From Micrococcales bacterium (GTDB lineage Bacteria; Actinomycetota; Actinomycetes; Actinomycetales; Cellulomonadaceae), in the NCBI GenBank assembly GCA_009785115.1, contig WQWY01000012.1, positions 1-64,000 on the forward strand: a DNA stretch of 64,000 nucleotides. The letters are read 5' to 3'. A program made the position numbers and the translations under genes. Numbering within the stretch: position 1 is the stretch's first letter; the number at the start of each line of letters is the position of its first letter. Of the stretch, positions 53,749 to 63,467 are shown piece by piece. The notes beneath the pieces were generated by a model that searched no databases, was not told the DNA's origin, and saw only the letters and a list, made by a program, of their open reading frames with translations.

Positions 53749-56109
53749 TCAGAGGATGTCTCGGCCGGAGAGCACCCGGAACGAGACGGCGCCCGGGATG
53801 ATCGGCACCCAGAACGTCGCGAGCCGGTAGAGCGCCACACCGGCAAGAGCGGGCTGTGGGGGAACCCCCAGCCCCGTCAGCGAGGCCAGCAGGACGGCCT
53901 CGACAGCACCCAGCCCGCCGGGCGTCGGTGCCGCCGTGGCCAGCGCACCCGCCGTGAGCGAGATCAGCGCGACCGCGACGAAGGACGGCTCGACCCCGAA
54001 GGCCCGCACCGCGAAGTACAGCGCGGACGCGTACCCGAGCGGCAGCAGGGCGACACCGCCGAACAGCGAGATCACCTTCGCGGGGCTGGACACCACCTCG
54101 CGCATCGCGTCGGCCGAGGAGCGCACCGCCGGGATCAGCTTCTGCGTGATGAGGCGCCGCACCCGTGGCACGGCCAGCGTCACCCCGACGATGGTGAGCA
54201 CCCCGCCGATCACCCCGGCGACGACCGCCGGCGACGTCCACCCCCGCAGCTCGTGAGCGAGCACGTCGGTGTTGCCCGCCCAGATGGCGAACCCTGTGAG
54301 GATCGACAGGTGCACCGTGAGCACCGCGGCCTCTTTCGCGGCGCTGGCCGAGGCGGCGACAGACGTCGGGAAACCTCGCTTCTGCAAGAAGCGCACGTTG
54401 AGCCCGACCTGGCCGATCCCCGGAGGGGTGAACGACGAGACGAACGAGGCCGCCACCGCCACCGCCGTGGCCTGCCCCACCGGCACCCGCCCCGGGGTGC
54501 CCCCGACCAGCCCGAGCGCGGCGCCGACATACGTCGCCGCTGAGGCGAGCACCAGCGGCAGCACCCAGCGCCAGTCGACGTCGACGATCACCTGGAGCAG
54601 CGACCCCAGGTCGGTGAACTGCGGGGCGAGGAAGATCACCGCCAGGCCGAGCATCGTCACCATGACCAGGGTGCGGGGGCGCAGACGCTCGATCCGCTCG
54701 AACTGCGGCTCCTCGACCCCGGTCACCGCGCTGACCTCAGCGACCAGCGGTCCTAGACCACCGGCGGCCTTGACGGCCGCCCGGGTGGTGGGGGTGAGCG
54801 CCTCGGGCACCAGACGAGACAGCGCGGCGGTCAGCCGGGCGCGACCGAGCACCCGGTAGGCCACCGCGACCGCACGCTCCGGGCCGACCAGCGCCGAGGT
54901 CGAGGCGAGCAGCTCGGCCACGTCCCCCGCGAGCACACCGTCCGGCGCGGCCGGCTGGGCCCTGCTCAGGCTCACCACGACGACACCGTCGTCGGTGACC
55001 ACGATGTGCTGCGCGGCGAGCCAGCGCACCGCGACCCGGGCGTCAGCGAGCCTGGCGACCTCCTGCCAGGTGGCGTCCAGCACGTCGTCACCGACCGCCT
55101 CACCGAGGTCGGCTAGCGTGGGACCCCGCACGTACCCCACGGCCAGCACCGCCTCGCCGTGGGCTCCCGCGGCCACGGCCAGCACCGGCGCGACAGACAC
55201 CTGACGGCTGGCGGCGAGCAGCCCGACCATCGCCTCGTGAGACACCGCACGCACCGGGGACCCGAACGGCGCCTCGTCACCGACCGCCCGCCACCGCAGG
55301 CGTCGGTAGCCCCTCCGCACCCGGTCGGTGCGCCACTCCCGCTCACCCAGGACGCGGATCAGCACCGGGCCCTGGTCGCTCGTCCCCCGGTAGGCCCAGC
55401 CAGGCTCCGTCGCGGGCTCGAGGTCACGGACGGGCAGACCGCACCCGGCGAGCACCCCGGTCACGCCTGTCGGGGTGAGCACCGACACCGCCCGGCCGAC
55501 CAGCAGCGCCACCGACGACCCGGCCACGCCGCCGATGCCGACCGCGAGCAGCACCCCGACCGGCCCGGCCCCGGTCGAGACCACCCGGGCCAGGGCCAGC
55601 AGCACCAGCAGCGACCAGACCATCCGAGACCAGCTGGGCCTCAGCACCGGAGCGACCACGGCCGTCACCGCCGCGAACGCCGCGATCTCCCAGGCCTGCG
55701 GGACGCTCACGTCGCGCGTCGACACCGTGATGGCCGTCGCCCAGTCGCGCGCCGAGACCGCCTGGGTGATGAGCACGTACCCGACCAGGCCCGCGAACGC
55801 GGCCAGCACCGCCCGCCCCAGCGCCGCGAAGCGCCGACGGACCAGCAGCCAGAGCGGCCCGACGACGACCATCACCAGATAGGCGGCGCCCACCAGCCCG
55901 AGCAGGACCGTCGCGACCCCCTCGGGAACCCCGGCGAAGGCGGTGCGCAGGTCACCGGCGATCCCCGACGCGGTCCGCTCACCGACCCGGGAGAGCCCGA
56001 GCGCGATGCCGACGACGACCGCGAACCCGACGAGGGTGCGGACGTCTTGCCAGCCCGCGCGACGTGTGACGTCACGGTAGTCCGGCTCGACCCGCTGGCC
56101 GTCGACCAT
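53749..56109 (-). CDS. Large membrane protein: kinase-like domain plus LPG-synthase/flippase transmembrane domain
   Basis: About 786 residues. N-terminal six to seven helices (1-215), a soluble middle (about 235-440) recalling protein-kinase-like folds (YRGTSDQGPVLIRVLGEREW; VAVRWLAAQHIVVTDDGVVV), then the C-terminal helical bundle of PF03706 (FVSSFTPPGIGQVGLNVRFL; ATAAPTPGGLGAVEAVLLAS). That domain occurs in MprF flippases and lysyl-PG synthases; no acyltransferase (GNAT) domain follows, so lipid translocation is more likely than synthesis. ATG 56109 is one option; ATG 56151 is another. The frame runs on into tRNA-Arg, so it cannot start above 56196. Confidence 0.75.
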   Translation of the reverse strand: MVDGQRVEPDYRDVTRRAGWQDVRTLVGFAVVVGIALGLSRVGERTASGIAGDLRTAFAGVPEGVATVLLGLVGAAYLVMVVVGPLWLLVRRRFAALGRAVLAAFAGLVGYVLITQAVSARDWATAITVSTRDVSVPQAWEIAAFAAVTAVVAPVLRPSWSRMVWSLLVLLALARVVSTGAGPVGVLLAVGIGGVAGSSVALLVGRAVSVLTPTGVTGVLAGCGLPVRDLEPATEPGWAYRGTSDQGPVLIRVLGEREWRTDRVRRGYRRLRWRAVGDEAPFGSPVRAVSHEAMVGLLAASRQVSVAPVLAVAAGAHGEAVLAVGYVRGPTLADLGEAVGDDVLDATWQEVARLADARVAVRWLAAQHIVVTDDGVVVVSLSRAQPAAPDGVLAGDVAELLASTSALVGPERAVAVAYRVLGRARLTAALSRLVPEALTPTTRAAVKAAGGLGPLVAEVSAVTGVEEPQFERIERLRPRTLVMVTMLGLAVIFLAPQFTDLGSLLQVIVDVDWRWVLPLVLASAATYVGAALGLVGGTPGRVPVGQATAVAVAASFVSSFTPPGIGQVGLNVRFLQKRGFPTSVAASASAAKEAAVLTVHLSILTGFAIWAGNTDVLAHELRGWTSPAVVAGVIGGVLTIVGVTLAVPRVRRLITQKLIPAVRSSADAMREVVSSPAKVISLFGGVALLPLGYASALYFAVRAFGVEPSFVAVALISLTAGALATAAPTPGGLGAVEAVLLASLTGLGVPPQPALAGVALYRLATFWVPIIPGAVSFRVLSGRDIL

Positions 56110-56196
56110 GCCCTCCCCAGTCGCCGCTGCTGAGAACACGTTACCGACCATCGGCTCACCCAGCGTCCCTGTGAGCACGCCGATACACCCGTTCGG

Positions 56197-56269
56197 TGCG
56201 CCTGGCGCGATTCGAACGCGCGACACCCGCTTTAGGAGAGCGGTGCTCTATCCCCTGAGCTACAGGCGC
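56197..56269 (-). tRNA. tRNA-Arg (anticodon CCT)
   Basis: Minus strand: acceptor GCGCCTG/CAGGCGC, D-arm AGCTCAGGGGATAGAGC, anticodon loop CTCCTAA (CCT, reading AGG), CGTTCGAATCG. No member of the trailer hairpin family follows it; the membrane protein gene begins within 90-160 nt. Confidence 0.96.
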
Positions 56270-56429
56270 GGGGACCGTCGTCCAGCGTACCGGGCGCTGG
56301 CGGCAGTATGGGCACCAGAACCTGCGAGGCCGGTGTCTTCGGTCGCAGCGTCCTCGACCGGACGGCGACGACACGTCGTCCTCGAGGGGATACCCGGGGT
56401 GCGGCCCTCGCCAGCCTCCAGGAAGCCGT

Positions 56430-56477
56430 GAGGGTGGGGGCGATGTCGGCATCGTTCACGACATCGCCCCCACCCTC
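56430..56477 (-). terminator. Terminator after LppM-like gene
   Basis: GAGGGTGGGGGCGATGTCG (56430-56448) pairs perfectly over 19 bp with 56459-56477 around a 10-nt loop, 23 nt after the stop at 56501. Confidence 0.85.
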
Positions 56478-56500
56478 AGGCCCTCATCGACCTTCGTGGG

Positions 56501-57697
56501 CTACGCAGGTGGCGGCTGCTGGCCCGGGTACGGCGGCTGCGCCCCTGGGGGCTGCTCCGGCTGGCCGGGCTGCGGGTAACCCTGCGGCTGCCCCGGCTGC
56601 GGGTAGCCCTGCGGCTGGCCGGGCTGGGGGTAGCCCTGCGGCTGGCCGGGCTGCGGTGGATAGGGCTGTCCCGGAGCCGGTGGCTGCGGCTGCCCTTCCG
56701 GCTGGGGCGGGTACGGCTGCGCCGCGCCTGGCTGGGGCGGGTAGCCCTGCGGCTGCCCCGGCTGGGGCGGGTACGGCTGCCCCGGAGCCGGCTGCGGTGG
56801 GTAGCCCTGGGGTGTGCCCGGCTGCGGGTAGCCCTGCGGCCCGGGCTGAGGCGGGTAGGGCTGCCCCGGTGCCGGCTGCGGGTAGCCCTGCGGCTGCCCG
56901 GCCTGCGGCGCGTATCCCTGCACCGACGCGGGAGCGTTCTTGCCCTTGCGGCGGAGCACGAGCACCAGCGTCACGATCCCGGCCACGACCACGAGGCCGA
57001 CAACAGCGAGCACGATCCACACCAAGGAGGAGATCCCGGACGTCGCGTCCTCGTCGACAGACGCTACGTCGTCACTGATGGGCACCGGGGTCTCGCGACC
57101 AGAGGACGACCCTCCGGACCCCGTGGCCTCGCCGACAGCCCGCAGCCCCTCGGCCGCCATCATGTCTCTCGGGTCGTCCCAGGTCACCGTGGTCCCGTCG
57201 ACCTTCGACGAGCCGTTGTGCTCGAGAACCTGGCCAGGGAAGGTCACCGAGACCCGGAACGAGTCGAACATCCCCGCGGCCATCGCGGCGCCAGCGGCGC
57301 CGGCGTCCGCGTCCTCCTCGTCAGAGGTCATGGTGAAGACGTACGTCCCGTCGACGCGCTCCAGGCTGCCGTCCATGTCAGCCAGGGTGGTGGTCCCCGA
57401 CATCTCGCACGCCATGTAGTCGGCGTCCGACACGTCTCTCACCGTGTAGTCCGCGCCTCCGGACCCGATGCCGGTGCTCGACTCGCTGCACATGTCCTCG
57501 ATGGAGAGGGGCTCGCCCATCTCCGCCATCATGTCGGCGGTCTCCTTCGACACCCCGATCAGCGCCTGGACCTGGACGTTGTCATCAGACTTGATGGTGA
57601 CGTCCATCTCCATCTTCATGCAGCCGCTCAGAGCGAGCAGCGCGACCGCTCCCGCGGCGATCACCGCAGAACGGTGACGACGCCTCCTGGGCGTCAT
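56501..57697 (-). CDS. LppM-like lipoprotein with membrane helix and Gly-Gln-Pro-Tyr repeat tail
   Basis: About 398 residues from ATG 57697. Signal and lipobox [12 protein letters not shown]; the mature start [20 protein letters not shown] is the strand pattern of the LppM domain (mycobacterial LppM affects phagosome traffic). A linker and one membrane helix (about 220-245, [20 protein letters not shown]) lead to a basic RRKGKN stop-transfer. The last about 150 residues are tandem PQGYPQPGQ-type units (about 17), a cytoplasmic disordered tail. The lipid anchor plus a second helix would make an N-out/C-in protein. Confidence 0.8.
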   Translation of the reverse strand: MTPRRRRHRSAVIAAGAVALLALSGCMKMEMDVTIKSDDNVQVQALIGVSKETADMMAEMGEPLSIEDMCSESSTGIGSGGADYTVRDVSDADYMACEMSGTTTLADMDGSLERVDGTYVFTMTSDEEDADAGAAGAAMAAGMFDSFRVSVTFPGQVLEHNGSSKVDGTTVTWDDPRDMMAAEGLRAVGEATGSGGSSSGRETPVPISDDVASVDEDATSGISSLVWIVLAVVGLVVVAGIVTLVLVLRRKGKNAPASVQGYAPQAGQPQGYPQPAPGQPYPPQPGPQGYPQPGTPQGYPPQPAPGQPYPPQPGQPQGYPPQPGAAQPYPPQPEGQPQPPAPGQPYPPQPGQPQGYPQPGQPQGYPQPGQPQGYPQPGQPEQPPGAQPPYPGQQPPPA

Positions 57698-57862
57698 TGT
57701 CTTGGACACCTCGACCACTCGCTTCCCTGAGACGTTGCGCCTGCCGGTCTTGGCCGACGAGCCGAGGGTACCGCTGTACCCGGGTTCGCACGACGATTCC
57801 GCGACGCTCAGGACGCATGTCGGCCGCGCCGCGAGCCTGACCCGTCGAGCCTGGGACGCGCC

Positions 57863-59524
57863 CTACCCGTTGATGAGGTCTCGGCGGCGCAGGCCCAGGG
57901 CGCCGACGACGGCCAGGGCGACAGCCACGGCGACGAGCGCGACGAGCGTGCCCGCCGAGACGGTCTCGCCGGGCACCCGGGGCACCAGGGCGTAGGGGGA
58001 GATCTTGGCGACCCAGCTCGGCAGCCCGAGCAGCACGGCGGCGATGTCCATGATGAAACCCCAGACCACCAGCACCCAGGCGGCCACGACCGCGCGAGGC
58101 GCCCACCCGTAGAGGGCCAGGGCGAGCCCGGCCACCACGAGCGACGGCGGTATCTGGACCAGCGCACCGCCCAGCGGGTCGGTCAGGCTGGTCGGCATCG
58201 GCCCGCCCGCCATCAGGTGCCCACCGGCGAGCATGAGCGCGAACACCACCGGGATCGCGACCACGCCGATCACGAGGAGCCCCGCGGCGGCACCCGCGAA
58301 CCGCCCGCGCGAGACCGGGGTGGAGAGCACCAGGCCCAGGCGACCCAGCGACTCGTCGTGCACCAGGGCCATGGTGACCGTGATGGCCCACGCCCCGGCG
58401 GCCATCCCGGCGAAGCCGACCACCGTCGCGGTCATCACGTTCTCCAGGCCGCTGGCCCCGCCCAGCGCCGTGAGCGCCTTCTCCAGCCGTGGGGACGAGG
58501 TGAGCAGGCTCGCGATGGACGGCAGGATCAGCCCGACGATCAGCCCGTACGACCCAGCGGCGACGGCCCAGGTCGGCACCGTCGACCCGTGCACCCGCAC
58601 CTGGAGCGCCCACGGCGAGCGCAGACCGGCCGCGCGGGCCGGCCCCGGGCGGGGCTGGATCAGCCCGGCACCCAGGTCTCGGTGCAGCGCCACGACGCCC
58701 GCCACCACCGCCAGGGCCACCCCGAGAGCCAGGCAGAGCACGAACGGCCACAGCGAGGGCGTGCCGAACGGGTCGACCTTCTGCGCCCACCCGATCGGAG
58801 ACACCCAGTGCAACCACCCCAGGTCTTGCCTGACGTCAGCGACCCCGCGCAGGGCGTAGCCGACCATCACCGTCGCCGCGGCCATCGCCGTGGCGGTGCG
58901 CGAGGTCGTCGCCAGCTGGGCCACCAGCATGGCCAGACCGGCGGCGGCCACCCCGACACCGAAGTACTGCGCCCCCACCCACCAGGCCCCGGGCCGCCCG
59001 TCGGCGAGCCTCGCGGTCACGAGCATGATCGGGACGGCGCTGGCCGCCGCGGTGATGACCCCGACCTTCCCGGCGGCGAGCAGCGGGGCCAGCGCCCCCG
59101 TCGCCCCGGCCCGGACGAGCTCGGTGCGCCCGGCTTCCTCCTCCTTGCGGGTGTGGCGCACCACAGACATCGCCACCACGACGCCGACGGCAGCGATCAT
59201 GAACAGCCCGACCCGCCAGGACGAGACCGCGGCCACCCCGGTGGCCTGGAGCGGCCCGAGCAGGGCGAGGAACGCCGGGCTGGCACCGAGCGTCGCCGCG
59301 AGCTCTTGGCGAGACGCCGCGGTGGGGTACCCCTTGGTGATCGACGCGGCCGTGATCGCCACCATGGCCACGATCACCGCGGCGGTCGCCGGCAGGGCGG
59401 TCCGGTCACGGTGCAGAGCCATGCGCACCAGCCGCCAGGTGCCCGCTGTCACCGTGGTGCGGGCACCACCCCGTCGTCGTGCGGCTGGCGACCGGTCGAC
59501 GGCCGGGGCGAGGGTCGCGCTCAC
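57863..59524 (-). CDS. ABC-2 type export permease (polyketide-antibiotic exporter family)
   Basis: 553 residues with two repeated halves of about six helices each. VSPIGWAQKVDPFGTPSLWP marks the end of the first half and LLGLPSWVAKISPYALVPRV the end of the second, as in TlrC/MacB-unrelated polyketide exporters. It works with the ATPase encoded by the overlapping upstream gene (ATGA, 59521-59524). Its C-terminus shows that the fragment at 5982-6227 is a relic of the same family. Confidence 0.88.
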   Translation of the reverse strand: MSATLAPAVDRSPAARRRGGARTTVTAGTWRLVRMALHRDRTALPATAAVIVAMVAITAASITKGYPTAASRQELAATLGASPAFLALLGPLQATGVAAVSSWRVGLFMIAAVGVVVAMSVVRHTRKEEEAGRTELVRAGATGALAPLLAAGKVGVITAAASAVPIMLVTARLADGRPGAWWVGAQYFGVGVAAAGLAMLVAQLATTSRTATAMAAATVMVGYALRGVADVRQDLGWLHWVSPIGWAQKVDPFGTPSLWPFVLCLALGVALAVVAGVVALHRDLGAGLIQPRPGPARAAGLRSPWALQVRVHGSTVPTWAVAAGSYGLIVGLILPSIASLLTSSPRLEKALTALGGASGLENVMTATVVGFAGMAAGAWAITVTMALVHDESLGRLGLVLSTPVSRGRFAGAAAGLLVIGVVAIPVVFALMLAGGHLMAGGPMPTSLTDPLGGALVQIPPSLVVAGLALALYGWAPRAVVAAWVLVVWGFIMDIAAVLLGLPSWVAKISPYALVPRVPGETVSAGTLVALVAVAVALAVVGALGLRRRDLING

Positions 59525-60465
59525 CGCCGGCTCCCACGGCGGGTGGCGGGCTCGTCGTCGGACTCCAGCGCGGCGAGCTCGTCGCCGTACTCGCGCAGGA
59601 ACATCTCCTCCAACGACGGCGGTGCCATCGTGAGCGCCCGGGGGCCGAGCGTGGAGAGCGCGGCGGTGACCTCACCGGTCGCGTCGTCGTCCACCGTGAA
59701 CCTGACCGTCTCGCCATCACGCACCAGATCGTGCACACCAGGCAAGGCGGCCAGGGGCGCCGGGTCGCCGGTCAGGTGCACGGTGACGGCCGACCGGGTG
59801 AGCCGGCGCAGCTGTTCCAGGCTGCCGGACTGCACGGCCTTGCCGGCACGGATGATGGTCACCGTGTCGCACAGGGCCTCGACCTCGGCCATCACGTGGC
59901 TGGACAGCAGCACCGCCGTGCCCCGGGCGACGTGCTCACGCACCGTCTCCTCGAAGACCGCAGCCATGAGCGGGTCCAGGCCCGACGTCGGTTCGTCGAG
60001 CACCAGGAGGTCCACGTCGGCGGCCAGCGCGGCGACCAGGGCGATCTTCTGCCGGTTGCCCTTGGAGTAGCTGGCGACCCTCGTCGTCGGGTTCAGCTCG
60101 AAGCGACGCATCATGCGGTCACGGCGGGCCGGGTCGGTCCTCACGCCGCGCAGGCCCAGCAGCAGGTCGACGGTCTCGCCGCCGGTCAGCTGGGGCCACA
60201 GCGCGACCTCGCCCGGCACGTAGGACAACCGCTGGTGCAGGGCGACCGCGTCGCGTCGCGGGTCGCCCCCGAGCAGACGCACCGTTCCCGAGTCTGGCTT
60301 CAGCATGCCGAGCAGGACGCGGATCGTCGTGGACTTCCCGGCCCCGTTGGGGCCGAGGAACCCGGCGACCTGCCCAGGTTCGACCACGAGGTCCAGGCCG
60401 TCGAGGGCCCGCACCGTGCCGAACCGCTTGCGTAGGTCTCTGATCTCGACGGGCTGCTCTGTCAT
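59521..60465 (-). CDS. ABC transporter ATP-binding protein (drug exporter type)
   Basis: 314 residues from ATG 60465 with GGAAAGG upstream. Walker A FLGPNGAGKSTTIRVLLGML, signature SYSKGNRQKIALVAALAAD (a variant of LSGGQ common in this subfamily), Walker B LLVLDEPTSGLDPLM, His switch LLSSHVMAEVE. C-terminal domain DUF4162-like (about 225-300). It energises the permease at 57863. Substrate unknown; polyketide or peptide drugs by family. Confidence 0.93.
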   Translation of the reverse strand: MTEQPVEIRDLRKRFGTVRALDGLDLVVEPGQVAGFLGPNGAGKSTTIRVLLGMLKPDSGTVRLLGGDPRRDAVALHQRLSYVPGEVALWPQLTGGETVDLLLGLRGVRTDPARRDRMMRRFELNPTTRVASYSKGNRQKIALVAALAADVDLLVLDEPTSGLDPLMAAVFEETVREHVARGTAVLLSSHVMAEVEALCDTVTIIRAGKAVQSGSLEQLRRLTRSAVTVHLTGDPAPLAALPGVHDLVRDGETVRFTVDDDATGEVTAALSTLGPRALTMAPPSLEEMFLREYGDELAALESDDEPATRRGSRR

Positions 60466-60521
60466 GGCGCACCTTTCCGGTGACATAGATCGAGACAGGC
60501 GATACGTGGGAGGATCGCACC

Positions 60522-61007
60522 ATGAGCACGGCGTCGCATGCTGAGGTCACCCGACCAGACCCGCTGGCCGATGCCGCCGGGACCCGCCTGTGGGTCGAGC
60601 GGGTGGGCTCGCGCCGCTGGGTGGGGCACAGCTCGCGCGGCGCCACGGTGCGGATCGGCCCAGTCGGCACCGACGGGGCGTTCTCCCCCGCTGAGCTGCT
60701 GAAGATCGCGCTGGCCGGGTGCGCGGGGCTCACCGCTGACGCCCCGCTCGAGCGACGCATCGGCCCGGACGGGCCCGCCACGGTCACGGTCGACGGGTCG
60801 TTCGACCCTGAGGAGAAGCGGTACACGACCCTGACCGACCGGCTCACCGTCGACCTGTCCGGGCTGGACGAGGCCGCCCGGCAACGGCTGTTCGCGAGCC
60901 TGCACCGGGCCGTCGAGGGGCACTGTGTCGTGGCCCGGACCCTGGATGCCGGGGCGAGCACCACGTTCACCGTCGTCGGCGAACCAGAGCGCGAGCACGC
61001 GCCGTGA
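60522..61007 (+). CDS. OsmC/Ohr family protein
   Basis: 161 residues. The two redox cysteines are visible: KIALAGCAGLTADAPL and RAVEGHCVVARTLD, as in peroxiredoxin-like OsmC proteins that reduce organic hydroperoxides. GGGAGG lies about 7 nt before ATG 60522. Its stop overlaps the GTG of the next gene (61004-61007). It is divergent from the ABC exporter. Confidence 0.88.
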   Translation: MSTASHAEVTRPDPLADAAGTRLWVERVGSRRWVGHSSRGATVRIGPVGTDGAFSPAELLKIALAGCAGLTADAPLERRIGPDGPATVTVDGSFDPEEKRYTTLTDRLTVDLSGLDEAARQRLFASLHRAVEGHCVVARTLDAGASTTFTVVGEPEREHAP

Positions 61008-61903
61008 CGAGCCCGAGCACGTCGGGCCTGAGCGCGGACATGCCCGGCGCGGACACGCCCGGCGCGGACACGCTGAGCGCGGACGTGCCGGGCCCGAGCC
61101 CCACCCGACGGCACTATCTGATGTGCCCGCCCACGTACTACGCCGTCACCTACGAGATCAACCCGTGGATGCATGCCGACCAGGCGACCGACACCGCCGT
61201 GGCGCTGGCCCAGTGGGAACGGCTGCGCGACGTGTACCTCGACCTGGGGCACACGGTCGAGGTGATCGACCCGCTGCCCGGGCTGCCCGACATGGTCTAC
61301 GCGGCCAACGGCGCCATGGTCGTGGCCGGCACGGTGTACTCGGCCAGCTTCCTGTACCCGCAGCGCCAGCCCGAGGGTCCCGCGTACGAGCGGTGGTTCA
61401 CCGACCGGGGGTACGAGACCTTCACCGCCCAGCACACCAACGAGGGCGAGGGCGACATGCTCGTGGCGGGTGACCTCGTGCTGGCCGGCACGGGGTTCCG
61501 CACCAGCCGCGAGGCGCACGAGGAGCTGCGAGGCCTGCTCGGTGTGGAGGTGCTGGGCCTGGAGCTGGTCGACCCGCGCTACTACCACCTGGACACCGCG
61601 CTCACGGTGCTGGCACCGGGCGAGATCGCCTACCACCCGCCGGCGTTCTCCCCGGAGGCCCGCGAGCTGCTCGCCCACCGCTTCCCCGACGCCGTGATCG
61701 TCGGGGCCGACGACGCGGCCGTCCTCGGGCTCAATGCGGTGTCTGACGGCAAGCACGTCGTGGTCGCCCCGGCCGCGACCCGCTTCGCCGACCAGCTGCG
61801 CGAGCGCGGCTACGCACCGATCCCGGTGCCGACCACCGAGCTGCTCAAGGGCGGCGGCGGTGCGAAGTGCTGCACCTTGGAGATCAGGCCCCGGCTCCCG
61901 TGA
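61004..61903 (+). CDS. Dimethylarginine dimethylaminohydrolase / amidinotransferase-fold hydrolase
   Basis: 299 residues. After a repetitive N-terminus (SADMPGADTPGADTLSADVP), the guanidine-modifying propeller begins: MCPPTYYAVTYEINPWMHAD, YAANGAMVVAGTVYSASF, EGEGDMLVAGDLVLAGTGFR, the His of DPRYYHLDTALTVL, and the nucleophile Cys in LKGGGGAKCCTLEIRPRLP. It should hydrolyse methylarginine to citrulline and amine, or act on a related guanidine. Translation is coupled to the OsmC gene (GTGA). The true start may be the ATG of MCPPTYY, making the repeats untranslated. Confidence 0.88.
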   Translation: MTSPSTSGLSADMPGADTPGADTLSADVPGPSPTRRHYLMCPPTYYAVTYEINPWMHADQATDTAVALAQWERLRDVYLDLGHTVEVIDPLPGLPDMVYAANGAMVVAGTVYSASFLYPQRQPEGPAYERWFTDRGYETFTAQHTNEGEGDMLVAGDLVLAGTGFRTSREAHEELRGLLGVEVLGLELVDPRYYHLDTALTVLAPGEIAYHPPAFSPEARELLAHRFPDAVIVGADDAAVLGLNAVSDGKHVVVAPAATRFADQLRERGYAPIPVPTTELLKGGGGAKCCTLEIRPRLP

Positions 61904-62012
61904 CCGCTCGGCTCAGGCAGCCGTCTGGCACGCACGCCCGCTCCAGGTGACCGCTCGGTCCCTATGAGCACCGAGCCCATAGAGAACACCGGGCCTATGG
62001 AGAACACCGCGC

Positions 62013-63071
62013 TCACATGAACGCGGCAGCCCCGTACAGCCAGCCGTCGCGCATCGCGCCTCCGACGCGCACCGACGTGACGTCGGTGCGCAGCATCTGC
62101 GCGTTGTGCGGTGCTGAGCGTGACCAGGCGACGACCAGGGAGGTCGCGCTTCCGTTGCTCACACAGCCCACGATGTTGTCGGCGCCGGAGTGCCAGATGC
62201 CTCCGGCGTTCGCCATCGTCACCGAGTGGGAGCCCAGCGTGCCGGAGGAGACCGCGCTCAGCGCCGGGAGCCCGTTGCGCACCCGGTAGTCGTTGATCGC
62301 TGCGGCGATCTCGCCCGCCGACGCCGAGAAGGCACCCCCACCGGCGGACGTGCACTGCTTGCCGCCCGCGGGGATCGACGAGACCGTCGGGGCCGACGGT
62401 GCCGGGGTCGCCGGGTTCTGGCTCGACCGGACGCTCTGGCCGCTCGCCGTCCGCTGCGCGGCGGCAGCCCTCTGGGCGGCAGCGGCGGCCTCGGCCTGCG
62501 CGGCGGCGAGACGAGCGGCCTCGTTCGCCTGCCACTGGGCCTCCATCTCCCGCACCTGGGCCATCGGCTGGTCGAGCGCCGCCGTCGCGACCGCCACCTG
62601 CCTCAGGCTGGTCCGCTCCTGCGCGAGCAGGCTGCTCAGGGAGTCCGACAGGGCGGCGAGCTGGGCACGGGGCACGTCACCGGCGTTCGGGGACTCCCCC
62701 AGGGCGGTGCTCGCCTGGGAGAGCGCCGCCGTCGCGGCCTGCGTCTGCGCGGTGCGCGTCGAGGCCGCGGTGTCTGTCGTGGTGCGGGTGTAGAGGGTGC
62801 CGTAGGCGTCGACGTCGGCGTGCATCGCGATGCCCGCCTGGGCTACCCGCGCCATGGCCGCGGCGCGAGCCGCGTGCGAGGAGAACAAGAGGGCAGCACC
62901 TGCCCCAGAGCCACCGATGACCAGCACACCGGCAAGCACCACCGCGACCGCGCCCCTACCGCGCGGACGCGGTCTTCGTCGCTCTGCCCGAGACGGCGTC
63001 CGTTGGGTGGGGACGCTGGAGAGTCGCGCGTCAGCGTGCGAGCGCGGCTCGAGAACCTTCTGACGATCCAT
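62013..63071 (-). CDS. Membrane-anchored CAP (SCP-like) domain protein
   Basis: About 352 residues from ATG 63071. A basic cytoplasmic N-terminus (about 40), one membrane helix (AVAVVLAGVLVIGGSGAGAA), a coiled coil (about 70-210, Ala/Gln/Arg-rich) and a CAP domain follow: AGEIAAAINDYRVRNGLPAL, then IWHSGADNIVGCVSNGS and ending VRVGGAMRDGWLYGAAAFM. Bacterial CAP proteins are exported and of largely unknown activity. A 12-bp direct repeat lies just upstream. Confidence 0.82.
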   Translation of the reverse strand: MDRQKVLEPRSHADARLSSVPTQRTPSRAERRRPRPRGRGAVAVVLAGVLVIGGSGAGAALLFSSHAARAAAMARVAQAGIAMHADVDAYGTLYTRTTTDTAASTRTAQTQAATAALSQASTALGESPNAGDVPRAQLAALSDSLSSLLAQERTSLRQVAVATAALDQPMAQVREMEAQWQANEAARLAAAQAEAAAAAQRAAAAQRTASGQSVRSSQNPATPAPSAPTVSSIPAGGKQCTSAGGGAFSASAGEIAAAINDYRVRNGLPALSAVSSGTLGSHSVTMANAGGIWHSGADNIVGCVSNGSATSLVVAWSRSAPHNAQMLRTDVTSVRVGGAMRDGWLYGAAAFM

Positions 63072-63083
63072 CGTTGTGTCCCA

Positions 63084-63112
63084 TCCATGGGTGACACCCG
63101 TCCATGGGTGAC
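63084..63112 (-). repeat. Direct repeat upstream of the CAP gene
   Basis: TCCATGGGTGAC occurs at 63084-63095 and 63101-63112, a 17-bp period, 13-41 nt before the start. It may be an operator. The remainder of the gap, 63113-63434, shows no gene or clear signal. Confidence 0.5.
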
Positions 63113-63434
63113 CTCTGCCCCGACCGATCGACGCCCCGCCCACCCCGGTGAGCCGACTCACACCGACGGCGGACCAGACTCACCCGCGGGCGGCCCTGGG
63201 CACCAGCAGCATCGGCGTGAGCACTCCGACCATCAGCGGCGCACCTGGGAGGAAGCACAGACGCAACCGGCAACCCGAGTGCAGCGAAACTGAAGGCAGC
63301 GGGTTGGAACGCTGAAGACTGATGTGAGTTCTGCTCCGGTCAGCCGCGAAGAGGTGGGCGCACTCTCCGGCAGCGCCAGGGTCGCCAGAGCCATCATTCG
63401 GGTCAGGCTCGTCGACGCTTCACCAGACGATTGC

Positions 63435-63452
63435 TAGCATGGATGCATTCAT
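63435..63452 (+). promoter_or_regulatory. Promoter and operator of the FitAB/VapBC pair
   Basis: An extended -10 (TTGCTAGCAT, hexamer 63435-63440) overlaps the near-palindrome ATGGATGCATTCAT (63439-63452, two mismatched positions), the sort of site bound by ribbon-helix-helix antitoxins. Confidence 0.55.
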
Positions 63453-63467
63453 TTGGGAGGAGGGGCT

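Noticed and set aside
54995-56133. Plus-strand frames opposite the flippase-like gene
   Set aside because: Low-complexity antisense translation.
60119-61756. 545-codon minus frame across OsmC and the dimethylargininase genes
   Set aside because: Antisense to two genes with intact active-site residues.
63113-63434. A gene in the gap before the FitAB pair
   Set aside because: No frame has both a ribosome binding site and protein-like composition.
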